Assembly: GCA_002724315.1 (NCBI GenBank)
Contig: PBOJ01000085.1
Span: 1-32,577 of the forward strand
Reading direction: 5' to 3'
Length of the DNA: 32,577 bases
DNA from: Planctomycetaceae bacterium
GTDB lineage: Bacteria > Planctomycetota > Planctomycetia > Planctomycetales > Planctomycetaceae
Positions 15,192 to 23,940 of the stretch are shown one piece after another (the stretch's first letter is position 1; every line of letters begins with the position of its first letter). The notes beneath the pieces are model-generated. The model saw nothing but the letters and a program-made list of their open reading frames with translations, ran no database searches and was not told the origin of the DNA. The position numbers and the translations under genes are program-made.

Positions 15192-17120
15192 ATGCACTCG
15201 CAGACACGCAACGTCTCGGCGCTGTCGACCTCGATCCTGATCCACACGGTCGTGTTGGTCGTGCTCTGGGTCCTTCGGATCGACCTCCTGCCTGCCATAC
15301 CCGATGTGGTTGTCGAAACGTTCTTCAACGAGGAACAGACACAGGAGAAGTTCGTCAAGGAACTCGAGGAGCAGACCGAGATCTCGGAAACACAGAACGT
15401 CAATGCCGGAGGTGTGGTCTCAACCACCATCGGGGGTGCCGGAACCGTCCAGGTCGCACAGACCCAGATTGACACTTCCGAGTCACTCAAAGAGCCCGAC
15501 GTCGAGGTCAACATCACGGACGTCACGCTACCCGGACAGGAATTTCTCGGCGAGGACCTGGGAGTGGGGGAGGTCAACGGCGAGGTCGGGGCGGTCGTTG
15601 AAGGCTACGGCGCCGCACTGTCCCGGATCACCCAGGAGTTGGTTCGCCTGATGCGGGAACGCAAAGTGATGGCGGTCTGGTTATTCGACGAATCCGAAAG
15701 CATGAAGGACGACCAGAAGGAAATCGCCACCGAGTTCCACAAGGTGTACGAGGAACTCGGGATACAACAGGACCAGGACGAACAGATCAAAAAGAAGGGC
15801 GAGGTCCTGACCACTTCAATCCTCGGATTTGGAGACCGCATCAACGTCCTGACCAAGACACCCACCGGAGACGTCAAGAAGATTCAGCAGGCGATCCACC
15901 GCATCGGAATCGACCGAACCGGCAACGAGAACATGTGCAAGTCGATCGCCGCTGTGCTCGACCAATTCACTCCGCTGGCCCGCAAACAGAAACGACAACT
16001 GGTGGTCATCGTCGTCAGTGACGAGTCCCCGACCGATCATGTTCAAATTGAGCAGGCGATCCAGAGAGTCAAGAAGGCTGCTGCACCGATCTACATTCTT
16101 GGTCGCGAGGCCATCTTCGGTTATCCCTACGCCCGGATCCGATGGAAAGACCCCGTTTACGGGCTCAACCACTGGGTCCGGATCGACCGGGGCCCGGAAA
16201 CGGCCTTTCCCGAGTGTTTGCAATACGATGGCATGCATGCCCGCTGGGATGCCTTCTCGAGCGGTTTCGGCCCATACGCCCACGTCCGACTCGCCAAGCA
16301 CAGCGGCGGAATCTTCTTCATGCTGCCCGGCGAGGAAGAACAACTCGACGGCGCCGGAGCAAACGAAGCGAGACGTTTCGCGGCACTGGCAATGAAGGAG
16401 TACGAACCGCTGCTTTTGGCTCGCCGCGATTATGCTCAACAGGTCAGTTCGCGTCCGTTCCGAGTGGCCATTTCCAACATCATCGCCAGGCTCAACCCCA
16501 ACGACTACCCATTGATCCCCTCTCATGACCCCAAACTGAACATTCAGCAGCACCACTATTCGATCGAGGCAGCCGAATTTCGTCGGCAGGCGGTCGAAGC
16601 CGGCCAAAGAGCCTTTCGAGCAATGGGCCTGTTGAGCGAGGCCATCGCGATCCTGGACAAAAACGAATCGCTGCGAGCCGGAGAAAACTCGCAGCGTTGG
16701 CGAGCCAATTTCGATCTCATCCGTTCCCAGTGTTATGCCTACCGAGTGCGGCTTTTCCAGTTTTTGCTGGTCCTCGACAAGCACGCGGTCGAATTTCCCC
16801 CGCCCAAGCAACCCAAGTCCAACCGCTGGCACTTCAACCGATCGCGGAAGATGATCACACCCGACGACGGGCAGTACAAACGGGTTCAGGTCCAACTGAA
16901 ACTCAAGGCCAAACGCGAGAGCTTCCTGGCCGAAATGAAGGACCAACAGAACCGGGCCACACAGCTGTTTGAGCTGGTACTGGCCGAGCACCCCGGCACC
17001 CCGTGGGCTCGGCGAGCCCGCTGGGAACTCGACCATGGCTACGGAATGGCAATCCGCGAGGGATTCCACGACCCGCGATACCGCGACGTGGGCAAGCGGA
17101 TCAAGGTGCCCAAGTTCTAA
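15192..17120 (+). CDS. Membrane-anchored vWA-domain protein, second of a tandem pair
   Basis: A 642-residue paralogue of the preceding protein with the same layout. Residues 11-29 are a single transmembrane helix (LSTSILIHTVVLVVLWVLR), followed by an acidic linker with many Glu, Gln and Val residues. The vWA domain begins near residue 158: MAVWLFDESESM gives the DxSxS metal site (Asp166, Ser168, Ser170), and VIVVSDESPTD gives the later Asp. At the position of the MIDAS threonine the sequence is NENMCKSI, so that ligand appears lost. DRGPET, SSGFGPYAHVRL and HPGTPWARRARWEL are shared with the first copy. A helical region near residues 440-580 and a basic segment precede the end. Its stop codon overlaps that of the convergent transporter gene. 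Planctomycete vWA proteins like this are uncharacterised. Confidence 0.87.
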   Translation: MHSQTRNVSALSTSILIHTVVLVVLWVLRIDLLPAIPDVVVETFFNEEQTQEKFVKELEEQTEISETQNVNAGGVVSTTIGGAGTVQVAQTQIDTSESLKEPDVEVNITDVTLPGQEFLGEDLGVGEVNGEVGAVVEGYGAALSRITQELVRLMRERKVMAVWLFDESESMKDDQKEIATEFHKVYEELGIQQDQDEQIKKKGEVLTTSILGFGDRINVLTKTPTGDVKKIQQAIHRIGIDRTGNENMCKSIAAVLDQFTPLARKQKRQLVVIVVSDESPTDHVQIEQAIQRVKKAAAPIYILGREAIFGYPYARIRWKDPVYGLNHWVRIDRGPETAFPECLQYDGMHARWDAFSSGFGPYAHVRLAKHSGGIFFMLPGEEEQLDGAGANEARRFAALAMKEYEPLLLARRDYAQQVSSRPFRVAISNIIARLNPNDYPLIPSHDPKLNIQQHHYSIEAAEFRRQAVEAGQRAFRAMGLLSEAIAILDKNESLRAGENSQRWRANFDLIRSQCYAYRVRLFQFLLVLDKHAVEFPPPKQPKSNRWHFNRSRKMITPDDGQYKRVQVQLKLKAKRESFLAEMKDQQNRATQLFELVLAEHPGTPWARRARWELDHGYGMAIREGFHDPRYRDVGKRIKVPKF

Positions 17121-18178
17121 GCGGACGTACCGGACTCGGCTGAAACCGAATCCTCCGCACCAGCGTCGCCACTCGGGCCATCGTCAGCGATCTTCCCCGC
17201 GATCACTGTATCGACGAACAGCTGCGTCGCGTGAAACATCAGCATCGGAAAGACCGCCAACGGGTAAGATTCACCAAACCCGAACTCGGTACTGGTCGCC
17301 AGGAACACCCCAATCGGTAGCGTCTTCTGGCTGCTGCCGAAAAACACGGCAATTCGATCTTCACGCGAGAACCGCATCAACCTGGCACCGGCACCTCCGA
17401 TAGCCATCGCCCCAAGATGCAGACCGAGGCAACAGGCCCAGACCACGGCCACGTCCTCCAGGGCAACCCCCTCGGTCTTCAGCCGCGGGCCGGCCTTCAG
17501 CGAAGCGGCTGCAAACACGAGCACCAGGATCAACCCCTGGGCGGAAATCCCAATCCGGGACTTGTTCTCCACCGCGACTCGCCGGGCTGCGGGAATCATT
17601 CTCGCGGCCTGCCCCAGCAGCGTGGGAATCAACACGACGTAGAGCAAACGCTCCATCATCTGGCCCACCGGCAACTGCGCTTCCCCACCGGCCAAGGCAA
17701 GATTCAGCCAAAACGGGGCGACCAGAAAACACAGCGTGTTGGTCATCAACGTGATCAGCAGCGACACCGCATCGTTGCCGCCGGCCTTGCGAGTCCAGAC
17801 CGACACCGCTGCCAGAGTGCACGGCACACTACAGGCGATCATCAACCCGACCTCGAAACTGGGGTCGCCCTGGATCCTCATCAGTCCCAGCCCAGCCAAG
17901 GGAATCGCCGCTGCGTTGACCAGTGACGCCCACAAGACCGGCAGCGGAAATCTCAACGATTCCCGGAGTTTGCCGCTGTCGAGCGTGAAAGCCATCAGGA
18001 ACAAAACGATCCGAGTGATCCACCCCGGTGCCGACGCCACGATCGCGCCAACCCCCTCTCGTTTCTCCAGCTTTTCGGCAACCTCGCCGGGAATCATTAC
18101 CCCGACGGTCAATCCTCCGCCGACCAACAATACCAGGCCGACCAAAAACCAGTGTTTCTTGAGAAAGGCGATCGACAT
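17117..18178 (-). CDS. SBF-type (bile acid:sodium symporter family) membrane transporter
   Basis: A 353-residue protein with about ten transmembrane helices, beginning HWFLVGLVLLVGGGLTVGVMIPG. It resembles the SBF-like branch (PF13593, YfeH type): a helix breaking motif GSSQKTLPIGVFLA near residue 290 is the most diagnostic signature, and PSFEVGLMIACSVPCTLAAVSVWT matches the first half of the inverted repeat. Family members are sodium-coupled carriers for organic anions. The substrate here is unknown; bile acids are unlikely. The C-terminal 20 residues are Ser/Ala/Asp-rich and cytoplasmic. It starts 11 bases after the lipoprotein gene stops, so it is probably the last gene of that operon, and its stop overlaps the end of the second vWA gene tail to tail. 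Confidence 0.88.
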   Translation of the reverse strand: MSIAFLKKHWFLVGLVLLVGGGLTVGVMIPGEVAEKLEKREGVGAIVASAPGWITRIVLFLMAFTLDSGKLRESLRFPLPVLWASLVNAAAIPLAGLGLMRIQGDPSFEVGLMIACSVPCTLAAVSVWTRKAGGNDAVSLLITLMTNTLCFLVAPFWLNLALAGGEAQLPVGQMMERLLYVVLIPTLLGQAARMIPAARRVAVENKSRIGISAQGLILVLVFAAASLKAGPRLKTEGVALEDVAVVWACCLGLHLGAMAIGGAGARLMRFSREDRIAVFFGSSQKTLPIGVFLATSTEFGFGESYPLAVFPMLMFHATQLFVDTVIAGKIADDGPSGDAGAEDSVSAESGTSA

Positions 18179-18189
18179 AATCGGCCACG

Positions 18190-19929
18190 TTAGCGAGTGT
18201 CCGCGTCGCCGTCACCTCGTTGCGAGTCTTTCGACTTCGGGGCCGGTCGCGCAGCCGGCTTCACGGAGTTCCTGGCAACAGGCTTCCAGCGTCCCAACAG
18301 GACCTGCGCCCCGGCCCAGTGCGGGTCCTCGTCGGTGATCGATTCGAGAATCTCCACCGCCCTGGCCACCTGCCCCAACTCGGCTCTCCACAATCCTTCC
18401 AGCCACACGGCCCCGGACTCCCATTCGTGAAGGCCGCTACGGGCCATGTACTCTTTCAGGGCGTCCGCTGCGGACTCGACCTCACCCTGTTCGTACTGGC
18501 AGACTGCCGCCCAGAATGCGGCGTCGTCAGCCGCCTCCTCGTGGACCAGCCGTACGCGGGTCGGCATCATGGCCTTGACTGCCGCCTGTTCCCGCCGCCC
18601 CACGAATCCGATCTGCTTGGGGAGCGGAGGCACGTCCCGCCACATCCGGATCTTCAAGAATGTCGTCACCGAAGTCTTCCACTCGCCCAGCAACTGACGA
18701 TTCCTGGACATCCGGTGCCGAAACTGACCTTTCGTGGCCAACTGCAGCTGGATGTCTCCCGCGTCATTCGCAATCACTCGCTCAACAGGAATCGGCGATT
18801 CGAAGGCCCGCTGCCGCAGCGCGAAAGTCTGTAATTGCTGTGTATTGAATGAGGCGTTGCCGTCTCGGCGGCGTTCCGGGTAATCCCAAATCGCGATTTT
18901 CTCCTTGTCGAATCCTCCAGCCACAACCCTTGCCAAGCCCCCCTGGGGAACGATCTCGCTCGATTCGAGTGGATCCCACAACAACAGGTCCTGCTCACCA
19001 GTCAACGCCAACTGCAACCGTCGCATCCGTGGAGCCCAAAAACTCGAAGCCCCCACCAAGGACACCCGAACGTCGGACAACGACTTGCCGGCAAATGGGT
19101 ATGGTGAGTCCTTGGCCGTGGCCAGCACTGCAAACAGTTTCGGGTTCCTGGTCACTTCCGCCCAGGTCGCCGCCCGGCCAGTCACCCCAGACGTGGCTTC
19201 GGCCTTCTTGGCGAAAATCGGCAAACCCAGCGCTGGGTCGTAGAGGCAAATTCCTCCATCCAGCAACACGCCGACAAGCAGCCCCGACGACGGCTCGTCC
19301 ACCTGCAACACAACGGCGTCAATCCGCAACTGTCTCAGCAGGTTCACGAACAACCACGCCCGATCACGGGCGTTGCCCTCGCCAAGCATCGCGATCCCGA
19401 ATGGGGCGAGTGGCAACTTCGTTTCGTCGTCGGTCCGCAACACGATGTTTCGAGTGACGTAATAGAACAGGCGGCCGACGCGCTCTCGATCGCTTTTGGA
19501 GCCGGCAACAATCGCCTTCCCGATCTTCGCGTACCACTGGGCATCACGGATGTGGGTCACGTCGCGGATGGCGAACCGCGGCGACTTGATGCGTTCGACG
19601 CGATCCTTTTCGAGGCGACCCGTGTATTCGGCGTTGACCGGCTCGACAACTTCAAACGACTCCCCACCCATCTCCACCCAATCATTGAGCAGGCTCACAA
19701 CCGTTTCGCGACGCGTCCGGATCACCAGTGTCTCAGGCTGAGACATCTCAATAAGCGTGTCGAGTACGTCGCTGCGCCGTCGCTTGCGTTTCGCCGAAGT
19801 CTCTGCGGTGCCTCCAGTCGGACCGCTGGAAACTTCAGACGAGCACCCCCAGGCCATCCCCAAGACCATCAGCCCAACCAACATCCGCCCGAGCACCGTC
19901 CTCGCGTCCCCGTTCACACTACCCCCCAT
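18190..19929 (-). CDS. Lipoprotein with transglutaminase-like fold lacking catalytic residues, and C-terminal helical repeats
   Basis: A 579-residue protein from ATG at 19929, chosen because AGGGGAG lies about 6 bases upstream; upstream in-frame starts lack this. The hydrophobic segment VGLMVLGMAWGC ends in Cys29, a plausible though not canonical lipobox, followed by a Ser/Gly/Thr linker. Residues about 150-240 follow the transglutaminase-like pattern (DRERVGRLFYYVTRNI, GNARDRAWLFVNLLRQLRID, GGICLYDPALGLP). The catalytic Cys expected in GxCxD is Ala187 here and the expected His is absent; Asp231 remains. The middle has no recognised domain. The C-terminal 90 residues look like TPR-type helices (FWAAVCQYEQGEVESAADAL, LGQVARAVEILESI). 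It may be a scaffold or binding protein in the periplasm. It lies 83 bases after kdsA and 11 before the transporter gene. Confidence 0.82.
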   Translation of the reverse strand: MGGSVNGDARTVLGRMLVGLMVLGMAWGCSSEVSSGPTGGTAETSAKRKRRRSDVLDTLIEMSQPETLVIRTRRETVVSLLNDWVEMGGESFEVVEPVNAEYTGRLEKDRVERIKSPRFAIRDVTHIRDAQWYAKIGKAIVAGSKSDRERVGRLFYYVTRNIVLRTDDETKLPLAPFGIAMLGEGNARDRAWLFVNLLRQLRIDAVVLQVDEPSSGLLVGVLLDGGICLYDPALGLPIFAKKAEATSGVTGRAATWAEVTRNPKLFAVLATAKDSPYPFAGKSLSDVRVSLVGASSFWAPRMRRLQLALTGEQDLLLWDPLESSEIVPQGGLARVVAGGFDKEKIAIWDYPERRRDGNASFNTQQLQTFALRQRAFESPIPVERVIANDAGDIQLQLATKGQFRHRMSRNRQLLGEWKTSVTTFLKIRMWRDVPPLPKQIGFVGRREQAAVKAMMPTRVRLVHEEAADDAAFWAAVCQYEQGEVESAADALKEYMARSGLHEWESGAVWLEGLWRAELGQVARAVEILESITDEDPHWAGAQVLLGRWKPVARNSVKPAARPAPKSKDSQRGDGDADTR

Positions 19930-20012
19930 CCGCACTCCCCTGGCCTCGCGGCCGCACACTCGATTCACCAACATCTGCATCACAACCAGCCTCTTCGCCG
20001 TACCACAAACTG

Positions 20013-20864
20013 TCAACCACTCTTATCAGTCGACACCTCTTGCACCGCATCCCGAATCCGCAACAGCCCTCTCCACAACTCCTCCAGGTCATCGAGCGGA
20101 ATCATATTCGGGCCGTCGCTGCGAGCGGAATCGGGGTCGGGATGCGTCTCGGCGAACACCCCATCACACCCAGCTGCCACGGCAGAACGCGCCAGCACCG
20201 GAACCATTTCCCGCTGACCACCGGTTGTGGCCCCTCCGGGCAACTGCACGCTGTGCGTGGCATCAAAGATCACGGCCGCCCCGGTTTCCTGCATCAACGG
20301 GATCGCCCGCATATCATTGACCAGCCGCCCGTATCCGAAGGTGGTGCCCCGCTCGGTCAGCAACACACGCGAATTCCCCGCCTCCACACATTTTGACACG
20401 ATGTGGCGAGTATCCTCGGGAGCCAGGAACTGCGGTTTTTTGACATTGACCACACCGCCATGCCGTGCCGCCGCCCTGGCAGCAGCGACGACCAAATCGG
20501 TCTGCCTGGCCAGAAATGCGGGAATCTGGAGAATCCCGCAGACTTCGGCAGCAGGCTCAGCCTGCTCGACCGTATGGATGTCGGTCGTAACCACCAGGCC
20601 TGTCTCGGTGCGGACGCGATCCAGGGTCGCCAATCCCTCATCAAGACCCGGCCCGCGGAAACTGTCGACACTGGTCCGGTTCGCCTTGTCGAAACTCGCC
20701 TTGAAGACAAGCGGCGCGCCCACCCGCTCAGCCATCTCGGCCAGTCGCACACCAATCTCCCGAGTCGATTGATCCGACTCGATGACGCACGGCCCGGCAA
20801 CCAGCACCAACTGGCCTCCCTTGCCACACATGGCGTCGCCGATAGCGACCGGATTCTCAACCAC
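20013..20864 (-). CDS. kdsA: 3-deoxy-8-phosphooctulonate (KDO-8-phosphate) synthase
   Basis: The enzyme condenses phosphoenolpyruvate and arabinose 5-phosphate to KDO-8-phosphate, a step of LPS inner-core synthesis. The 283-residue protein from GTG at 20864 has all family blocks: [85 protein letters not shown] and [18 protein letters not shown]. Cys26 in AGPCVIES, the His in DATHS, the Glu in AETHP and the Asp in RSDGPN are the four ligands of the metal-dependent class; the metal-free E. coli type has Asn at the Cys position. The start is placed after AGGGAGG with about 6 bases spacing; a longer frame to 20999 overlaps the lipid kinase end and is not supported. It overlaps that gene by 8 bases. 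Confidence 0.96.
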   Translation of the reverse strand: MVENPVAIGDAMCGKGGQLVLVAGPCVIESDQSTREIGVRLAEMAERVGAPLVFKASFDKANRTSVDSFRGPGLDEGLATLDRVRTETGLVVTTDIHTVEQAEPAAEVCGILQIPAFLARQTDLVVAAARAAARHGGVVNVKKPQFLAPEDTRHIVSKCVEAGNSRVLLTERGTTFGYGRLVNDMRAIPLMQETGAAVIFDATHSVQLPGGATTGGQREMVPVLARSAVAAGCDGVFAETHPDPDSARSDGPNMIPLDDLEELWRGLLRIRDAVQEVSTDKSG

Positions 20865-21780
20865 TTCCACCTCCCTGTCCTGCCCCCGGAACGAACACCA
20901 CCAGTGAACTGGGCAGGCACTCGATTTCCACTGGAACAGTTCCGGCAGGATCGCCATCCACCTGGAGAGGAATCGCACCTGCCGCCGGATCCGCAGCAAC
21001 GATTCTCACCCGACTCGCAGTAGCCACGTGGACATCGGCTGCCCTGTCGTGAGTCCCTCGCAACAACTTCAAGGCGTAGCGAATCATATGGAACGCAGAT
21101 CCTCGTTGCATCACCGTGACCACAAATTGGCCATCATTGGCGACGGCGGTGTGACCGACTTTCATCTTCATTCCGTAAGCAGGAAGGTTGGACACCATCA
21201 CAACGGTTCCGTCAATCGGTTCCGTCTCTTGGTCCAAGAACACGTTCATTCGGGGATATCGGTAAGCACGCAGAGACTTCCAGATAGGTTTGACGTAAGA
21301 CAGGTGCGTAATATTCCCGGTGCGACTGTTAGCCAATTCGTGGGCCACCAACGCGTCAAATCCGGCACTGGCCACCAATGTGAACAATTGCCCATTGGCT
21401 CGCCCGAGATCAACCGTCCTCGTATGGCCCGACGCAATGATGTCTGCGAGTTCACGTCCACTGGGCGGCAGCCCCAGATACCGGGCCAGCAAATTCTCAG
21501 TGCCCATTGGCAATACGGCCAAGGGCAGATCCGGGTGACGGTTGACCACATCGACAACAGTCCCGTCTCCACCGGCAGCCACCACCGCCGCGAGATGCTG
21601 CCGGGACACAGGATCCTGAACTCGTCGGTCAAGTTCCTCTCGCTGCGAAAACAGCCGCGGAGTCAGACCGTGACCGCGCAACGCACAGCACAGCTCGACC
21701 AATTCCCGCCGACGCCGGCCGGAACCCGACTTCGGATTCCGCTGGATCGCCACCCACGCACTGGTCATCGGCATGCTCAC
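20857..21780 (-). CDS. Lipid kinase of the diacylglycerol kinase catalytic family (YegS-like)
   Basis: A 307-residue protein with the DAGK catalytic-domain signature: [28 protein letters not shown] with the nucleotide-binding [21 protein letters not shown], and [15 protein letters not shown]. The C-terminal half is the beta-rich lipid-binding lobe, ending [21 protein letters not shown]. Bacterial members phosphorylate diacylglycerol, phosphatidylglycerol or undecaprenol-like lipids; which one applies here is open. The chosen start is GTG at 21780, which overlaps the HAD stop as GTGA and has GGAGG about 10 bases upstream; ATG at 21774 is nearly as good. The gene overlaps kdsA at its 3' end, so it is translated in a coupled operon with lipid-envelope genes. 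Confidence 0.9.
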   Translation of the reverse strand: MSMPMTSAWVAIQRNPKSGSGRRRRELVELCCALRGHGLTPRLFSQREELDRRVQDPVSRQHLAAVVAAGGDGTVVDVVNRHPDLPLAVLPMGTENLLARYLGLPPSGRELADIIASGHTRTVDLGRANGQLFTLVASAGFDALVAHELANSRTGNITHLSYVKPIWKSLRAYRYPRMNVFLDQETEPIDGTVVMVSNLPAYGMKMKVGHTAVANDGQFVVTVMQRGSAFHMIRYALKLLRGTHDRAADVHVATASRVRIVAADPAAGAIPLQVDGDPAGTVPVEIECLPSSLVVFVPGAGQGGGSG

Positions 21781-22559
21781 GAGTACCAAGCCTCCAGTTC
21801 GGTCAGCGATCGGATCACAGGCAAGCGACTCACCGACGGCAACAAAGAGGTATCCTCGCCCTCTATGTCTGAACGATCAACCTGAACTGCCTGCAAACCG
21901 CTGTTCAACGCCCCGCCGACATCGTTGACCGGATCGTCGCCAACCATCAACACCTGATCGGGCCGACATCCACAAGCCTCGACCAGGGCACCGAAAAATC
22001 CCGGCCCAGGCTTTTTCCACCCCACTTCCGAAGACACCACCACCGCGCGTGCCGACTGCAGTGGTGGCCACCCGGCGCAGATCGTGTGCAATCGACGGTC
22101 AAAATTCGAAGCAATCACCAACCGCAGGCCCAACCGTTGGATCCTGTCCACTGTTGTGGCGACATCATCGAAACACTTCCACGAAGACGGGCGACCGAAG
22201 TGCGCATACAACTCCTCGAAGCACTTCTCGACGGCCGACTCGTCTTCGATGTCCTCGAACACCTGGCCGACAACCCATCTCCACCGCACACATTCGGCTT
22301 CTTCGCTGGTTGCCAGTCCCGCCGGGCCCTTTGCGCGATCCATCTCAACGGACTTGGTCAATGCCGCAGCAAATCGTCGTCCCACCTCCGCCCGGTTCAA
22401 ACGGCTGCCATGACAACGCCCGACCTCCGCATAAGCATCAACGACGGGTGGATCCGCTTCAATCAGCGTGCCAACCGCATCCAGTGCCACACACCGAATC
22501 GGAACCTGTGGCCCAGGGCGATGGACGGAATCCGCCGCTTGTCGCTCGTTCTCGCTCAT
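21777..22559 (-). CDS. HAD superfamily hydrolase (HDHD3-like, C1 cap)
   Basis: A 260-residue haloacid dehalogenase-type phosphatase. Motif I is CVALDAVGTLIE: the nucleophile Asp is present but the usual second Asp (DxD) is Val, as in the DxxGT subgroup related to HDHD3. VIASNFDRRL is motif II (Ser/Asn region), GWKKPGPGFF is motif III (Lys), and VLMVGDDPVNDVGGALNSG is motif IV with its acidic residues. The cap insert between motif I and II (residues about 45-130) is helical. The substitution of the second Asp is common where the acid/base role is dispensable, so activity is uncertain. It begins with an ATGA overlap with the epimerase gene. It does not resemble the compact KdsC phosphatase, although it shares an operon with kdsA. 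Confidence 0.9.
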   Translation of the reverse strand: MSENERQAADSVHRPGPQVPIRCVALDAVGTLIEADPPVVDAYAEVGRCHGSRLNRAEVGRRFAAALTKSVEMDRAKGPAGLATSEEAECVRWRWVVGQVFEDIEDESAVEKCFEELYAHFGRPSSWKCFDDVATTVDRIQRLGLRLVIASNFDRRLHTICAGWPPLQSARAVVVSSEVGWKKPGPGFFGALVEACGCRPDQVLMVGDDPVNDVGGALNSGLQAVQVDRSDIEGEDTSLLPSVSRLPVIRSLTELEAWYS

Positions 22560-23761
22560 GCCTCTCTCTGCCAATCCAATCGCGAGACCTGAACTCGTTC
22601 CAGTGACGCCCGGTCGATGTTGACGCCCAATCCGGGACCGGACAGGGCCGGAGCGTATCCACCAATCCCGAAGGTCAGATTCTCAACCGTCAGCCGTTCC
22701 CCGACCAGGTAACGATCGAAACTGCCCTCAAGGAACTTGATCCCACCGACTGACGTCGCAAAATGTCGCCCGGCAGCCGAGAGGATCCCCGTCTCTCCTA
22801 CCTGGCAACCCAGCTGATAACCCAGTCCCGACTGGTGAGCCATCGCGGCTATCTCCAGAGAGTTCAGGAACCCTCCACACTTCGACAATCGGATGTTGAA
22901 CAGATCGCAGGTCCTGGCCTCAATCGCCCTCCGAGCATCTCCGGCACTGCACAGGGATTCGTCGAGCATGATGGCGACATCGAGTTCCTGTCGGACCGCA
23001 GCCAATCCGGCCACGTCGGCATGAGGGACCGGCTGCTCCAGAGACGACACACCGTACCCGACCAGCCCTGCCATCTTCTCCACGACTTCCTCACATCTCC
23101 AAGCCTCGTTCGCATCCAGTCTCAGATCAACACGTTGTCCCACCGCACGACGGACCAACGACAGCAATTCTGCGTCGTCGACTCCGTCGACTCCGACTTT
23201 GACCTTGGCCTGATGAAATCCGAGCAACCGGATCACCCAGCCGCGAACTCGGAGTTTCCAGCGACGTGTGGGAGTGAAGGCCATGCTGTATCGGACGCGG
23301 TCAGACGACTCGCGAATGGCCATAGCCGGTGCGAAGCGACGGGTGATCTCGGAGAATGGCACTCCGACCGACCGAGTGGCCGCATCCAGAACAGCCAGTT
23401 CCAGGGCACAACGGGCCGAATGCCCGAAACTGTCCCGCCGACCCGGTGTGCCATCCGGCTGCGCCCCCACGGGGTCAGACAGTTCCACTTGACCACAGGC
23501 GGTGATGACCGCATCGAGGTCACTGAAAGAGTCGCCCAACTGACCGAACACGTCGGTTCCATCCAACTGCTCCAGCGCCGAATCGATTGTCTCTCCGGTC
23601 ACATACTCTCGGGGCAACCCCTCGCCCCACCCTTCGCTGCCATCATCCATGCGGCAACGCACGACGACCGAGTCCGTCTCTTGCCGGGTATGTGATGCGT
23701 GCCGGACCGTGGTCTTCAACGGAATCCGAACGTGCCAGGCTGTCAGGTCTCTGATCCGCAT
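22556..23761 (-). CDS. Enolase-superfamily enzyme, muconate-cycloisomerase / dipeptide epimerase-like
   Basis: A 401-residue protein from the ATG at 23761. The N-terminal capping domain is visible as MRIRDLTAWHVRIPLKTTVR and GWGEGLPREYVTGET. In the barrel, KVKVG gives Lys186 and Lys188, LRLDANEAW gives the metal ligand Asp216, SSLEQP gives Glu242, MLDES gives Asp267, and IRLSKCGG gives Lys294. This KxK...D...E...D...K arrangement is that of the muconate lactonising/dipeptide epimerase subgroup, in which two lysines act as the acid/base pair on opposite faces. Specificity within the subgroup, such as L-Ala-D/L-Glu epimerase, cannot be told by eye. The frame extends to 23866 but runs into the divergent hpnH leader. 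It is the first gene of the operon running to the transporter. Confidence 0.88.
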   Translation of the reverse strand: MRIRDLTAWHVRIPLKTTVRHASHTRQETDSVVVRCRMDDGSEGWGEGLPREYVTGETIDSALEQLDGTDVFGQLGDSFSDLDAVITACGQVELSDPVGAQPDGTPGRRDSFGHSARCALELAVLDAATRSVGVPFSEITRRFAPAMAIRESSDRVRYSMAFTPTRRWKLRVRGWVIRLLGFHQAKVKVGVDGVDDAELLSLVRRAVGQRVDLRLDANEAWRCEEVVEKMAGLVGYGVSSLEQPVPHADVAGLAAVRQELDVAIMLDESLCSAGDARRAIEARTCDLFNIRLSKCGGFLNSLEIAAMAHQSGLGYQLGCQVGETGILSAAGRHFATSVGGIKFLEGSFDRYLVGERLTVENLTFGIGGYAPALSGPGLGVNIDRASLERVQVSRLDWQREA

Positions 23762-23940
23762 CTTGATGCACTGGCCTTCCGACTGATCTTGCCGATTTCC
23801 TCGGTGGGTGTAACCAAACCACACCACTCCAACAAGGCCACCTCCCCCAACATTTGGCAGTGACACTTGTGCGACTTCCTGTTATCACCGGCCACCCGGA
23901 CGCACGTCAGCCCCGTTCAAGATCACTGTCGGCCATTCCC

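Noticed and set aside
15816-17069. 417-codon minus-strand open frame opposite the second vWA gene
   Set aside because: Antisense to the conserved vWA and tail motifs; composition looks like a mirrored coding frame.
20865-20999. N-terminal extension of KdsA to 20999
   Set aside because: It overlaps the lipid kinase 3' end over its whole length and is not part of the family; the GTG at 20864 has a good ribosome-binding site.
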